Assembly (NCBI GenBank): GCA_025808375.1
Contig: CP061009.1
Location: 2,294,001 to 2,358,000, forward strand
DNA length: 64,000 bases
Reading direction: 5' to 3'
Origin: Duncaniella muricolitica
Lineage (GTDB): Bacteria; Bacteroidota; Bacteroidia; Bacteroidales; Muribaculaceae
The stretch's first letter is position 1; the number at the start of each line of letters is the position of its first letter. Below are positions 55,757 through 64,000 of the stretch, one piece after another. The translations under genes and the position numbers were made by a program. The notes under the pieces were generated by a model. The model did not search any database, was not told where the DNA came from, and saw only the letters and a list, made by a program, of their open reading frames with translations.

Positions 55757-56662
55757 ATGGCAAAATTATCAGTAAACATAGGCTCGCTTGCCCTTAAGAA
55801 TCCCGTTCTCACAGCATCGGGTACATTTGGCTACGGAGAAGAGTTTGCCCCGTTTATAGACCTTAACCGCCTGGGCGGATATATAATCAAAGGCACAACC
55901 CTCGAGCACCGTGAAGGGAACCCCTATCCACGTATGGTCGAAACACCTTCAGGCATGCTCAATGCCGTGGGACTACAGAACAAAGGTGTCGATTACTTCA
56001 TCAACAACATATATCCGCGCATCAAAGGCTATGACTCGGAGCTCATAGTCAATGTGTCAGGAGCCAAGGTGGAGGATTACGTAGAGACAGCTCGCCGGCT
56101 CGCCTCACTTGACAAAGTCAATGCCATAGAGGTCAACATTTCATGTCCCAACGTGAAAGAAGGAGGCATGGCATTCGGCACCACAACTGCCGGAGCCGCC
56201 GAAGTGACACGTGCGATACGAGAAGTCTATCCCAAGACCCTGATCGTAAAACTTTCCCCTAACGTGACATCGATTGCCGACATTGCCAGAGCAGTCGAGG
56301 CCGAAGGAGCCGATTCGGTATCACTCATCAATACACTCATGGGCATGTCGATAGACGTAGAGCGCAGACGCCCGCATCTCTCAACAATCACAGGCGGTCT
56401 TTCGGGACCGGCAGTACGTCCCGTGGCTGTAAGAATGGTATGGCAGGTAGCCAAAGCCGTGAAAATCCCCGTTATCGGTCTCGGAGGCATCATGGACGGA
56501 CGTGATGCCATAGAGTTTATGCTTGCCGGAGCTACCGCCGTAGAAATCGGCACAGCCAACTTTATCGACCCGGCTGTCACCATGAAAGTCATCGATTACA
56601 TGGAGGACTATTGCGCCCGCCACGGCATTAATGATATCAACGAAATAATCGGAGAAATCTAA
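55757..56662 (+). CDS. pyrD: Dihydroorotate dehydrogenase B, catalytic subunit
   Basis: A 301-aa TIM-barrel flavoenzyme of the class 1B type, converting dihydroorotate to orotate. Family stretches are SGTFGYGEEFAPFID, NAVGLQNKGVDYF, the catalytic-cysteine strand EVNISCPNVKEGG, and FMN contacts VIGLGGIMDGRDA. It forms a complex with PyrK. Confidence 0.96.
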   Translation: MAKLSVNIGSLALKNPVLTASGTFGYGEEFAPFIDLNRLGGYIIKGTTLEHREGNPYPRMVETPSGMLNAVGLQNKGVDYFINNIYPRIKGYDSELIVNVSGAKVEDYVETARRLASLDKVNAIEVNISCPNVKEGGMAFGTTTAGAAEVTRAIREVYPKTLIVKLSPNVTSIADIARAVEAEGADSVSLINTLMGMSIDVERRRPHLSTITGGLSGPAVRPVAVRMVWQVAKAVKIPVIGLGGIMDGRDAIEFMLAGATAVEIGTANFIDPAVTMKVIDYMEDYCARHGINDINEIIGEI

Positions 56663-56678
56663 TCGGAATACAGACTGT

Positions 56679-58169
56679 TTGGATCAACAGCCACGACAGT
56701 ATATAGCTATTGACCTGAAGTCGTTTTACGCTTCAGTCGAATGTGTCGAGCGGGGATTGGACCCGCTTGACACTTGTCTTGTCGTGGCTGATATGAGCAG
56801 GACTGAAAAGACCATATGCCTGGCCGTGTCTCCGGCCCTCAAAGCCTTCGGGCTCGGCGGCCGTCAGCGATTGTTTGAAGTATCATCACGCGTACGGGAG
56901 GTAAACCGCACCCGCGGACGTAATGGCAAATCGACATCAGGGTCTGTATTAAAGACAAGAACTGACTACGCGGTCGACTACATAGTGGCCCCGCCCCGAA
57001 TGGCCCTGTATCTTGAATACTCCTCGCGCATCTACCAGGTGTATCTCCGATATATCGCACCTGAGGATATACACGTCTATTCGATTGACGAGGTGTTTAT
57101 CGATGTCACGTCTTATAAAAACACTTATAAGCTCTCGACTCATGATCTCGCCATGAAGATGATACGCGAGGTGCTTGCCGAGACAGGCATTACAGCTACC
57201 GCCGGCATTGGCACAAACATGTATCTGTGTAAAGTGGCGATGGATATTGTGGCAAAAAAGATGCCGCCCGACAAGGATGGAGTGCGCATAGCCGAACTTG
57301 ACGAGATGAGCTATCGGCGTCAGTTGTGGGACCACACTCCGCTCACCGACTTCTGGCGTGTCGGACGAGGGATTGCCCGACGGCTTGCGCCATATGGCAT
57401 CCATACGATGGGCGACATAGCCCGTTTCTCACTGTCGCACGAAGGACTGCTCTACCGCATATTCGGAGTAAACGCAGAGTTGCTTATCGACCATGCGTGG
57501 GGATGGGAGCCGGTGACTATGGATATGGTAAAGTCATACCGTCCCGAGAACCGCTCTATAAGTACCGGACAAGTGCTCACATGCCCCTACTCTACTGACA
57601 AAGCAAGAATCGTCGTGCTTGAAATGGCCGATGCGATGGCTCTCGAACTGTTTGACATGGGGGTTGTATCCGACCAGATAGTCCTGGAAATCGGGTATGA
57701 CGTGACTTCTCTGAACAATCCGACGGCAAGAGCGAGATATGATGGCCTTATAACCACCGACCATTACGGGCGTCAGGTACCAGCCCATGCCCACGGCACT
57801 GCCAATATCGACCCGCCGACATCGTCGTCATGTATAATGATGCAACATATCGGCCGACTCTATGACCGAATCATAAACCCCGACCTGCTTGTGAGACGCA
57901 TCACACTGTCGGCATGCAAACTGAAGAGTGAAGCAGATGTCAAACGCGTGCAGAAACCCGTACAACTTGACCTGTTTACCGACTATGACGAAGTGAGACG
58001 ACGCAACCAAGCCGAGACAGCAGCTCTCGAGAAAGAAAGACACAGGCAAGAGGCAATCCTTAAAATCAAAAAAATGTATGGCAAAAATGCCATATTGCGC
58101 GGACTCAACTATGCGGAGGGCGCAACTCAACGTGAACGTAACAGTCAGATAGGAGGACATCATGAGTAA
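56679..58169 (+). CDS. Y-family DNA polymerase (UmuC/UvrX-like)
   Basis: A 496-aa translesion polymerase. The N-terminal motif IAIDLKSFYASVEC holds D12 and E21; the second metal site is D137-E138 (YSIDEVFIDVT). After the palm come the HhH (TDFWRVGRGIARRLAPYG) and little-finger parts. The tail after about residue 420 is charged and ends near a predicted coiled segment. Start is TTG at 56679; no ATG fits. It resembles the UvrX-like group that pairs with YolD-like genes in Firmicutes and mobile elements. It overlaps the following small gene by 8 bases. Confidence 0.9.
   Translation: MDQQPRQYIAIDLKSFYASVECVERGLDPLDTCLVVADMSRTEKTICLAVSPALKAFGLGGRQRLFEVSSRVREVNRTRGRNGKSTSGSVLKTRTDYAVDYIVAPPRMALYLEYSSRIYQVYLRYIAPEDIHVYSIDEVFIDVTSYKNTYKLSTHDLAMKMIREVLAETGITATAGIGTNMYLCKVAMDIVAKKMPPDKDGVRIAELDEMSYRRQLWDHTPLTDFWRVGRGIARRLAPYGIHTMGDIARFSLSHEGLLYRIFGVNAELLIDHAWGWEPVTMDMVKSYRPENRSISTGQVLTCPYSTDKARIVVLEMADAMALELFDMGVVSDQIVLEIGYDVTSLNNPTARARYDGLITTDHYGRQVPAHAHGTANIDPPTSSSCIMMQHIGRLYDRIINPDLLVRRITLSACKLKSEADVKRVQKPVQLDLFTDYDEVRRRNQAETAALEKERHRQEAILKIKKMYGKNAILRGLNYAEGATQRERNSQIGGHHE
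58151..58157 (+). promoter_or_regulatory. Canonical Shine-Dalgarno (AGGAGGA) before the YolD-like gene
   Basis: AGGAGG is 5 bases before the ATG at 58162. Such a clear site is rare among the other genes here and supports this small gene and an origin outside the phylum. Confidence 0.8.
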
Positions 58170-58329
58170 TAAATATGACGATATAATAGACCTGCCACAT
58201 CACGTATCAAAGACTCGGAAACCTATGCCGATGGAAGCGCGTGCCGCCCAGTTTGCACCCTTTGCCGCCCTTATAGGCAACAAAGAGGAGACTGCCGCCC
58301 CCGTATTCCGCCGCAGAGCCAGAAACTGA
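58162..58329 (+). CDS. Short YolD-like partner of the Y-family polymerase
   Basis: A 55-aa protein beginning MSNKYDDIIDLPHHVSKTR and then MPMEARAAQFAPFAAL, the N-terminal signature that accompanies UvrX-type polymerases. The longer YolD-like proteins of other bacteria continue further; here the tail after residue 40 is short and basic (VFRRRARN), so it may be a reduced or truncated form. It starts inside the polymerase gene (8-base overlap) and has its own Shine-Dalgarno. Probably modulates polymerase activity; that is inference. Confidence 0.85.
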   Translation: MSNKYDDIIDLPHHVSKTRKPMPMEARAAQFAPFAALIGNKEETAAPVFRRRARN

Positions 58330-58352
58330 CAACAACAATGACACAACGATAA

Positions 58353-58393
58353 AGCCGCCATTTCCCGATGATACATACGGGGAAGTGGCGGCT
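58353..58393. terminator. Hairpin between the YolD-like gene and mdh
   Basis: AGCCGCCATTTCCC (58353-58366) pairs with 58380-58393 with one wobble pair around a 13-base loop. Only a short T-rich tail follows on the minus strand, so termination strength is uncertain. The flanking genes are convergent. Confidence 0.65.
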
Positions 58394-58420
58394 GTCTGAT
58401 ATAGAGGATCGATTAAAGCC

Positions 58421-59419
58421 TTAGAGATTAGGATTAAGTTTAGACCATTCACTGATGGGTGGAATGATGCCGAGAGATATGACTTCATCACGCAGTTTGC
58501 AGAGATGGTGATAGCTCTGATCGAGCTCTTTTCTCTCCTCGGGGGTTCCGCCTACCGGATGCACAGTCACACCATTCTTGTCAAGCGTAGTCTCCATGGC
58601 CATCATAATATGGTTGTATGTGCCATCGTTGACATATGTACCTACAGGCCATGAGAACGGTTTGCCTCCCATTGTGGCGGCAATCATCTCGATTGACAGA
58701 TAGGCCGGACTCTGGAACGATGAACGGCCACGCAGGTCGATGATGTTCTTACCACCCTGTATGACGCGCTGTTTCATTTCCTCCCAGGCCTTTTCGGGAA
58801 GAGCGTCAGTGCCTATAATCTGTGAAAGCGGCTGTCCGGCGACAGTAGTTGTCGACGCAAAGACGGCCATCTGCTCGCCATGTCCGCCATACGTGCGCGA
58901 ATTGACGATTTCATCGGCCGGAATGTGGAAGTATTTGGCAAGTTCGCTACACAGTCGAATACTGTCAAGAGCAGCAAGCGTAGACACCTGCGAGGGCTTA
59001 AGGCCTGAATAAATCAATGTCACGAGGCCTGTAATATCGGCTGGGTTAAACACGACTACCACATGTTTCACATCCGGACAATAGGTCTTGATATCCTTGC
59101 CAAGCTGCTCGGCAATCTCGGCATTGCCCTTGAGCAAATCCTCACGTGTCATGCCGGCCTTACGGGCGGCACCGCCCGATGAAACGATGTATTTCGCATC
59201 CTTGAAAGCCTCTGCTACATCGGATGTATATGTAATATTGACGCCTTCAAAGCCACAATGGCGCATCTCTTCGGCCACGCCCTCGAGTGCGGGGGCATAA
59301 GTGTCATACAGACATATATTAGGGGTGAGATGCATCATGATAGCTGTCTGCGCCATGTTAGAGCCAATCATGCCGGCTGCTCCGACTATGACGAGCTTAT
59401 CGTTGGTCAAAAATTCCAT
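58421..59419 (-). CDS. mdh: Malate dehydrogenase
   Basis: A 332-aa LDH/MDH-family enzyme. Rossmann motif VGAAGMIGSNMAQ near residue 13, substrate region (GGAARKAGMTREDLLKGN), and catalytic His near TYGGHGEQM. The assignment to malate rather than lactate is from the family and not fully decided by visible residues. It starts 56 bases after nrdG on the same strand and may share its transcript. Confidence 0.88.
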   Translation of the reverse strand: MEFLTNDKLVIVGAAGMIGSNMAQTAIMMHLTPNICLYDTYAPALEGVAEEMRHCGFEGVNITYTSDVAEAFKDAKYIVSSGGAARKAGMTREDLLKGNAEIAEQLGKDIKTYCPDVKHVVVVFNPADITGLVTLIYSGLKPSQVSTLAALDSIRLCSELAKYFHIPADEIVNSRTYGGHGEQMAVFASTTTVAGQPLSQIIGTDALPEKAWEEMKQRVIQGGKNIIDLRGRSSFQSPAYLSIEMIAATMGGKPFSWPVGTYVNDGTYNHIMMAMETTLDKNGVTVHPVGGTPEERKELDQSYHHLCKLRDEVISLGIIPPISEWSKLNPNL

Positions 59420-59475
59420 AGGTGTTTATTTTTTTAGGTTGTCTACGATTTCAACACACGAAACATGTAATTTGT

Positions 59476-59967
59476 TCAGAATACAACCGGCTCGGGCTCC
59501 CACAAATGGACATCGGCAGGCGTAGAGCGTTGCAAATCAATCAGCCGCTGATTGGAAGAGCCGCGAAAAAGCAGATGCACATCGCGTCTATCCGCCATAA
59601 AAGGACCATCAACAAGCACGTCGCAACATGCAAGCAGAGGCGAGATATTACAATCTTCCGCAATGGATTCATAGCGATATCCTGTGTAACACCATATAGC
59701 ATAGCCTCGCCGGCGTAATTCCATGGCAAGTGGAAGTATATCGGCAGCTTGATAAAGCGGATCTCCACCGGTAAATGTGACGTCAAAGCCGTTGTCCTCG
59801 ACTATCCGCAACACCTCGTCGACCGACATCTCACGTCCGGATGAGAAGTCCCACGACTGAGGATTGTGACACTGTGGACAGGCGTGGGCACATCCGGCAA
59901 AATAAATTGAAGTACGAAGCCCGGGGCCATCAACCGATGTCCCCGGGACAATGTCGAGTATGCGCAT
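59476..59967 (-). CDS. nrdG: Anaerobic ribonucleotide reductase activating protein
   Basis: A 163-aa radical-SAM activase. The cluster motif is C-x3-C-x2-C in GCAHACPQC (near residue 26). N-terminal VDGPGLRTSIYFAGC is typical. It installs the glycyl radical on NrdD. It starts 10 bases after the nrdD stop. Confidence 0.95.
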   Translation of the reverse strand: MRILDIVPGTSVDGPGLRTSIYFAGCAHACPQCHNPQSWDFSSGREMSVDEVLRIVEDNGFDVTFTGGDPLYQAADILPLAMELRRRGYAIWCYTGYRYESIAEDCNISPLLACCDVLVDGPFMADRRDVHLLFRGSSNQRLIDLQRSTPADVHLWEPEPVVF

Positions 59968-59977
59968 GTGGGAGGTA

Positions 59978-62185
59978 TTACTTGTGCACTATACGATCTT
60001 TGAGTTCGGCGAGCTTGGCATTGTTCCACCTGTCGGTCGTGCCTACGAGGTAGCCCGTGATACGCTGTATGTTGTCGATATTATGGCTGTGACACTTGGG
60101 ACACTCGGTGAGATTTTCCTGCGCATCCTCGTAGCCGCAATCCATGCAACGGTTACGGTTGTGATTGACCGAGCCATAGCCGATGTTATACTGATCCATG
60201 AGGTCAACGATGTCGCTGATAGCCTTGGGATTGTGGGTTGCATCTCCGTCAATCTCCACATAGAATATGTGACCGCCTCCCGTGAGTTCATGATAGGGAG
60301 CCTCGACCTGAGCCTTGTGGCGCGGCGAGCACTTGTAGTAGACGGGGACGTGATTGGAGTTGGTATAATAAATCTTGTCGGTCACACCGGGTATGACACC
60401 AAACGAGCGACGGTCACGCGAAGTGAATTTGCCCGAAAGGCCCTCGGCCGGAGTCGCAAGGACTGAGAAGTTGTGCTGATAACGCTCCGAGAAGTCATTG
60501 ACACGCGAGCGCATGTGGGAGATTATGCGAAGTCCAAGCTTCTGCGAGTCCTCGCTCTCGCCATGATGCTTGCCGGTGAGGGCTATGAGACATTCAGCCA
60601 GACCGATAAATCCGATGCCGAGTGTGCCCTGATTGATGACGCTCTCGATGGTATCGGTAGGAGCGAGATTCTCGGCACCGTTCCACAGACGCGACATGAG
60701 CAGCGGGAACTGCTTGGCCATAGCGGTCTTCTGGAAGTCGAATCGCTCGCACAACTGACGGGCTGTGATCTCGAGGATGTCATCAAGTTTGCTGAAGAAT
60801 CGTGCCACACGCTCCTCGCGGTCGACAATGTTCATGCACTCGATGGCAAGACGCACGATATTAATTGTGGTGAAGCTGATGTTGCCGCGGCCTATCGAAG
60901 TCTTTTCGCCAAAACGGTTTTCGAATACTCGTGTGCGGCATCCCATTGTCGCAACTTCATATTTGTAACGCTCGGGGTCATTGGCATCCCACTTGTCGTG
61001 ATGATTGAATGTGGCATCAAGGTTGACGAAATTGGGGAAGAATCGACGTGCAGTCACCTTGCATGCGAGCTGATAGAGGTCATAGTTGGGATCTTCGGGA
61101 AGATAGCTCACGCCACGCTTTTTCTTCCATATCTGAATGGGGAAGATGGCAGTCGCACCATTGCCAACGCCCTCATAGGTGGTGCGCAGCAGTTCACGGA
61201 TGATGCAGCGTCCCTCAGCCGAAGTGTCGGTGCCATAATTGATGGAGCTGAACACCACTTGGTTGCCTCCACGCGAGTGGATGGTGTTCATGTTGTGAAT
61301 AAACGCCTCCATTGACTGGTGCACTCGGGCTACAGTCTGGTTGATGGCATGGTGCATGTAACGCTCGTCACCGGAATATTTTTCGAGATCTTCCTTGATA
61401 TAATCCTTGATGTCGATATTGTAGAGGTGTGAGAGGTCGGAGCCTGTGAGACGCTCGAGGGTCTTGATTTCCTCGATATAGGATGAGCGTACAAACGGTG
61501 CGAGATAGAAGTCAAATGCCGGGATGGCCTGACCTCCGTGCATTTCGTTCTGGGCGGTCTCGAGTGAGATACAGCCGATGATGCTTGCGGTCTCTATGCG
61601 CTTGGCAGGGCGTGACTCGCCATGACCTGCGACGAAACCATACTTGAGAATGCGATCAAGAGGATGCTGCACACAGGTGAGACTCTTGGTGGGATAATAG
61701 TCTTTGTCGTGGATGTGGATATAGCCGTTGTTGACAGCCTCACGCACCTGGGGCGAGAGCAGATAGTCGTCCACAAAAGGCTTGGTGGTCTCGCTGGCAA
61801 ACTTCATCATCATGCCGGCCGGCGAGTCGGTGTTCATATTGGCGTTCTCGCGTGTAATGTCGTTGTTTTTAGCCTCGATAATCTCAAGAAACATGTCGCG
61901 AGTCTTGGCTCGACGTGCGATGGATCGCTGGTCGCGATAGGCGATGTAACGTTTGGCAACTTCTTTGCGGGGCGAGTTCATCAACTCAAGCTCTACGCGG
62001 TCCTGTATCTGCTCGACGGTCATCTGCTCACCGCCTGTCATGGTTATGATGTCGGCTATACGTGCTATGAGCGACTCGTCCTCGCCCATCTCGGTTGTCA
62101 GCATAGCCTTACGAATTGCAGCCTTGATTTTTTCTTCATTATAGCCGACGATACGTCCGTCGCGCTTAACCACTGTATGTATCAT
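59978..62185 (-). CDS. nrdD: Anaerobic ribonucleoside-triphosphate reductase
   Basis: A 735-aa class III reductase. An ATP-cone lies at residues about 3-90 (VVKRDGRIVGYNEEKI). The glycyl-radical residue is G711 in RITGYLVG. The zinc site is CMDCG…CPKCH near residue 680. It makes dNTPs under anaerobic conditions, consistent with a gut anaerobe. The ATG at 62185 was chosen over a longer open frame (to 62317) that would cover the promoter. Confidence 0.96.
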   Translation of the reverse strand: MIHTVVKRDGRIVGYNEEKIKAAIRKAMLTTEMGEDESLIARIADIITMTGGEQMTVEQIQDRVELELMNSPRKEVAKRYIAYRDQRSIARRAKTRDMFLEIIEAKNNDITRENANMNTDSPAGMMMKFASETTKPFVDDYLLSPQVREAVNNGYIHIHDKDYYPTKSLTCVQHPLDRILKYGFVAGHGESRPAKRIETASIIGCISLETAQNEMHGGQAIPAFDFYLAPFVRSSYIEEIKTLERLTGSDLSHLYNIDIKDYIKEDLEKYSGDERYMHHAINQTVARVHQSMEAFIHNMNTIHSRGGNQVVFSSINYGTDTSAEGRCIIRELLRTTYEGVGNGATAIFPIQIWKKKRGVSYLPEDPNYDLYQLACKVTARRFFPNFVNLDATFNHHDKWDANDPERYKYEVATMGCRTRVFENRFGEKTSIGRGNISFTTINIVRLAIECMNIVDREERVARFFSKLDDILEITARQLCERFDFQKTAMAKQFPLLMSRLWNGAENLAPTDTIESVINQGTLGIGFIGLAECLIALTGKHHGESEDSQKLGLRIISHMRSRVNDFSERYQHNFSVLATPAEGLSGKFTSRDRRSFGVIPGVTDKIYYTNSNHVPVYYKCSPRHKAQVEAPYHELTGGGHIFYVEIDGDATHNPKAISDIVDLMDQYNIGYGSVNHNRNRCMDCGYEDAQENLTECPKCHSHNIDNIQRITGYLVGTTDRWNNAKLAELKDRIVHK

Positions 62186-62218
62186 TTGGGTTTTATGTTG
62201 AGGGGGATTATTGTGCTG

Positions 62219-62250
62219 CAAAGTTACGCCCAAACTATATATTTTCCAAA
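62219..62250 (-). promoter_or_regulatory. Promoter of the nrdD-nrdG unit
   Basis: Minus strand TTTG (62250-62247), a 20-base spacer and TAACTTTG (62226-62219), 33 bases before the nrdD ATG. A full match to the phylum consensus. Confidence 0.85.
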
Positions 62251-62387
62251 TAAAACCATACGAAATTATATCAATAGTTTTCCGTTTTGGACAACTTTTC
62301 GCCACAACAAAATACACATATTACTGATTATAAACGCACTATGTAATACTTTCGGGCAACTTTTCGATTTTGTAAAAATAAATTATA

Positions 62388-62434
62388 ATCCAAAACGGCA
62401 AACCATCACATTGTGACAGTCTGCCGTTTTGGAT
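62388..62434 (-). terminator. Hairpin after the Dabb gene, with nested palindrome
   Basis: Arms 62388-62400 and 62422-62434 pair perfectly (ATCCAAAACGGCA). The loop holds TCACATTGTGA (62406-62416). The minus-strand sequence after the stem is AT-rich. A likely terminator for the alaS-Dabb transcript. Confidence 0.75.
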
Positions 62435-62458
62435 GTTTGCTAAATCTCCTGAATCGGA

Positions 62459-62752
62459 CTAAAAACAGTAGTCAACGCATGCGCGCGACTCCTTGTGACC
62501 GGCAAGAATGGATGCTGCGGCCACATGAGCGGGATGCTTGGCATAGATGTCGACCGACTCCATGTCGGGGACTACAGCCGTAAGCACGACGTCCCAATCC
62601 TCGGAGGGGTTTTCATTGATGCCTACTTCCATCGAACGCAGGACATCTATCTGTGCGGGAAGCGCGAGAAGTGCGTCACGAAAACGCTCGGCCACCGCCC
62701 TGCGCTCCTCGGCTGTGCCTGAGAGCTTGAATGTGACTATATGTTTAACCAT
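62459..62752 (-). CDS. Dabb-family (stress-responsive alpha/beta-barrel) protein
   Basis: A 97-aa protein with the Dabb start (MVKHIVTFKLSGTAEERR) and the family end HPAHVAAASIL. Dimeric ferredoxin-like barrels of this family are often of unknown function. It starts 20 bases after the alaS stop and is probably cotranscribed with it. Confidence 0.88.
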   Translation of the reverse strand: MVKHIVTFKLSGTAEERRAVAERFRDALLALPAQIDVLRSMEVGINENPSEDWDVVLTAVVPDMESVDIYAKHPAHVAAASILAGHKESRACVDYCF

Positions 62753-62772
62753 AGGTTGACGTATGTTTACGG

Positions 62773-64000
62773 TTAGTTTCCTTTCAAGGCATCGTGCATC
62801 GATGTAAACGCTATCGAGAGCCCGTCGGCATCCTTGCCACCGGCCTGTGCGAATCCGGGCTGTCCGCCACCGCCGCCCTTGATGGCCTTGGCTGCATTGC
62901 GGACGATGGTCGACGCATTGAGTCCGCCCGACACGAGGTCGTCGGTCAGAGCCACTGTGAGAAGCGGCTTGCCGGCAATGTCGGCTGTGGCTGCGATGAA
63001 TGCTGTTGCGGTCGATGACATCTGACGCACGAGGAAGGCTACGTTCTTGACCATGTCGGGCGTGCGCACGCCTGCAAGCGAGACAATCTTCATGCCGCCG
63101 TATGACTCGGCTGTCTCAAGAAGCTCCTTGGCAACGTTGCGGGTGCGCTCTTTCATGAACTCTTCGACTTCCTTGCGCAGCTCGGTGTTCTCCTCAATGG
63201 CTTTACGAATGGCCTGACGGATGTCGGGGGCATTGTGGAACATCTCGCCTACGGCACGCAGAGTGTCGGTGAGGCTGTCGATAGCCTCCTCGGCCACTTC
63301 GCCTGTGATGGCTTCGATACGACGTATGCCGGCCGCGATGCTTGACTCCAACACGATGCGGATGATGCCGATATTGCCGGTGTTGGGCACGTGTGTACCG
63401 CCGCACAGCTCAACTGAATCGCCATATTTTATGACACGTACCTCTTCACCGTATTTCTCACCGAAAAGAGCCATGGCACCCATTGCACGGGCCTCGGCTA
63501 TGGGGAGTGAGCGGTGTTCGTCGAGAGGTATGGCCTTGCGCACGTTGGCATTGGCTATGTGCTCGACCGCGCGAATCTCCTCGGGTGTGAGTTTCTGGAA
63601 GTGGCTGAAGTCAAAACGGAGCACGTTGGGCGATACGAACGAGCCTTTCTGCTCGACGTGTGTGCCGAGCACCTGACGCAGAGCTGCGTGAAGCAGGTGG
63701 GTGGCTGAGTGGTTGCACTCGGTGGCACGACGTGCGGCCTCGTTGATGCGGGCCTCGAACTCGGCGTTGACATCGGCGGGAAGCGAGGTGGTGAGGTGTA
63801 CGGCCTGGCCGTTCTCACGCTTGGTGTCGTAAACTTCAATCTTCTCGTCACCGTTTATGAGCCAGCCGCTGTCGCCTACCTGTCCGCCCATCTCGGCATA
63901 GAACGGGGTCACGGAGAGCACTATCTGATAGAAGCTCTTGCCTTTCTGCTTCACGTTGCGATAGCGGAGGATGCGTGTAAGGGCCGAGGTGCTGTCATAG
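62773..64000 (-). CDS. alaS: Alanyl-tRNA synthetase, C-terminal part (5' end outside window)
   Basis: The frame is open to the right edge (YDSTSALTRILRYRNV before the first listed valine), so the gene continues beyond the window. Visible are the editing domain HNSATH-like motif (NHSATHLLHAALRQVLG), the CGGTHVPNTG zinc motif and a C-Ala region ending GGGGGQPGFAQAGG. AlaS charges tRNA-Ala and clears mischarged Ser or Gly. About 409 of roughly 870 residues are here. Confidence 0.96.
   Translation of the reverse strand, partial: YDSTSALTRILRYRNVKQKGKSFYQIVLSVTPFYAEMGGQVGDSGWLINGDEKIEVYDTKRENGQAVHLTTSLPADVNAEFEARINEAARRATECNHSATHLLHAALRQVLGTHVEQKGSFVSPNVLRFDFSHFQKLTPEEIRAVEHIANANVRKAIPLDEHRSLPIAEARAMGAMALFGEKYGEEVRVIKYGDSVELCGGTHVPNTGNIGIIRIVLESSIAAGIRRIEAITGEVAEEAIDSLTDTLRAVGEMFHNAPDIRQAIRKAIEENTELRKEVEEFMKERTRNVAKELLETAESYGGMKIVSLAGVRTPDMVKNVAFLVRQMSSTATAFIAATADIAGKPLLTVALTDDLVSGGLNASTIVRNAAKAIKGGGGGQPGFAQAGGKDADGLSIAFTSMHDALKGN

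Noticed and set aside
62406..62416. CRP-like palindrome TCACATTGTGA
   Set aside because: It lies in the loop of a terminator hairpin downstream of a gene, and is more simply a nested stem; too short for a full site.
1..64000. CRISPR arrays, tRNA and rRNA genes
   Set aside because: No regularly spaced repeats, T-loop-like GGTTCGAA contexts or rRNA-like stretches were recognised in the gaps; gaps are nearly all under 300 bases.

Overview
The window is a chromosomal segment of a member of the phylum Bacteroidota, most likely order Bacteroidales and plausibly a Muribaculaceae-type gut commensal. The evidence is sequence-based. Promoters carry the Bacteroidetes -7 box TAnnTTTG, often with TTG about 19-21 bases upstream. 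Canonical Shine-Dalgarno sites are nearly absent. Gene families typical of the phylum are present (DUF4835/PorD, DUF3575, AspT/YidE transporter, RsmG and RluD neighbours). The genus is inference. No rRNA, tRNA, CRISPR array or phage block was recognised.

Layout. 1-3503 (+): tex (5' end outside the window), a divergent folK, tsaB and a THUMP-like methyltransferase. 3519-10014 (-): a tight six-gene unit dnaN, DnaQ-like exonuclease, coaBC, porD-like, recN, rlmB, read from a good promoter near 10085. 10277-11926 (+): a YidE/AspT-type transporter ending in a 22-bp perfect hairpin. 12023-17367 (-): an EmrAB-TolC-type efflux operon that is broken twice, by a 1375-bp IS4-type element inside the pump gene and by a one-base frameshift in the outer-membrane gene. 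17368-17744: a non-coding stretch with a foldable 90-base element. 17745-18973 (-): beta-carbonic anhydrase and a VanX-type dipeptidase. 19060-25685 (+): a TPR protein, then aspartokinase, lysA and an OPT peptide transporter. 25864-27168 (+): MATE exporter.

27184-38427 (+): a thiamine locus led by a TPP riboswitch: thiD, thiS, tenI-like, thiE, thiG, thiC, then three cell-envelope genes, then thiH. The three inserted genes are a DUF3575 porin-like protein, a 685-aa CarboxypepD_reg/OmpA-like/helical-repeat protein, and a 759-aa protein built from four tandem barrel-like repeats. They sit between thiC and thiH with no obvious separate promoter for thiH. This is the best candidate for an undescribed system in the window. 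thiF is absent from the locus.

38613-42674 (+): lon, a PASTA protein and an RluD-type pseudouridine synthase. 42835-43779: prs. 43906-46017: a lipoprotein S9 peptidase. 46171-46569: an AT-rich orphan membrane protein. 46721-48925: GH36 alpha-galactosidase. A long hairpin separates it from the convergent cvfB (49065-49898, -). 49984-51257 (+): rsmG and an MBL-fold hydrolase. 51368-56662 (+): a biotin-dependent carboxyltransferase, an AraC regulator, a TPR protein, pyrK and pyrD. 56679-58329 (+): a Y-family polymerase with a 55-aa YolD-like partner that has a canonical Shine-Dalgarno. 58421-62185 (-): malate dehydrogenase, and nrdD-nrdG from a consensus promoter. 62459-64000 (-): the alaS 3' part (continuing out of the window) and a Dabb protein.

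Together the window is mostly housekeeping: translation quality control, replication and repair, pyrimidine, lysine and thiamine synthesis. The accessory or decaying parts are the efflux operon, the thi-embedded envelope cassette, the Y-polymerase pair and the orphan membrane gene.
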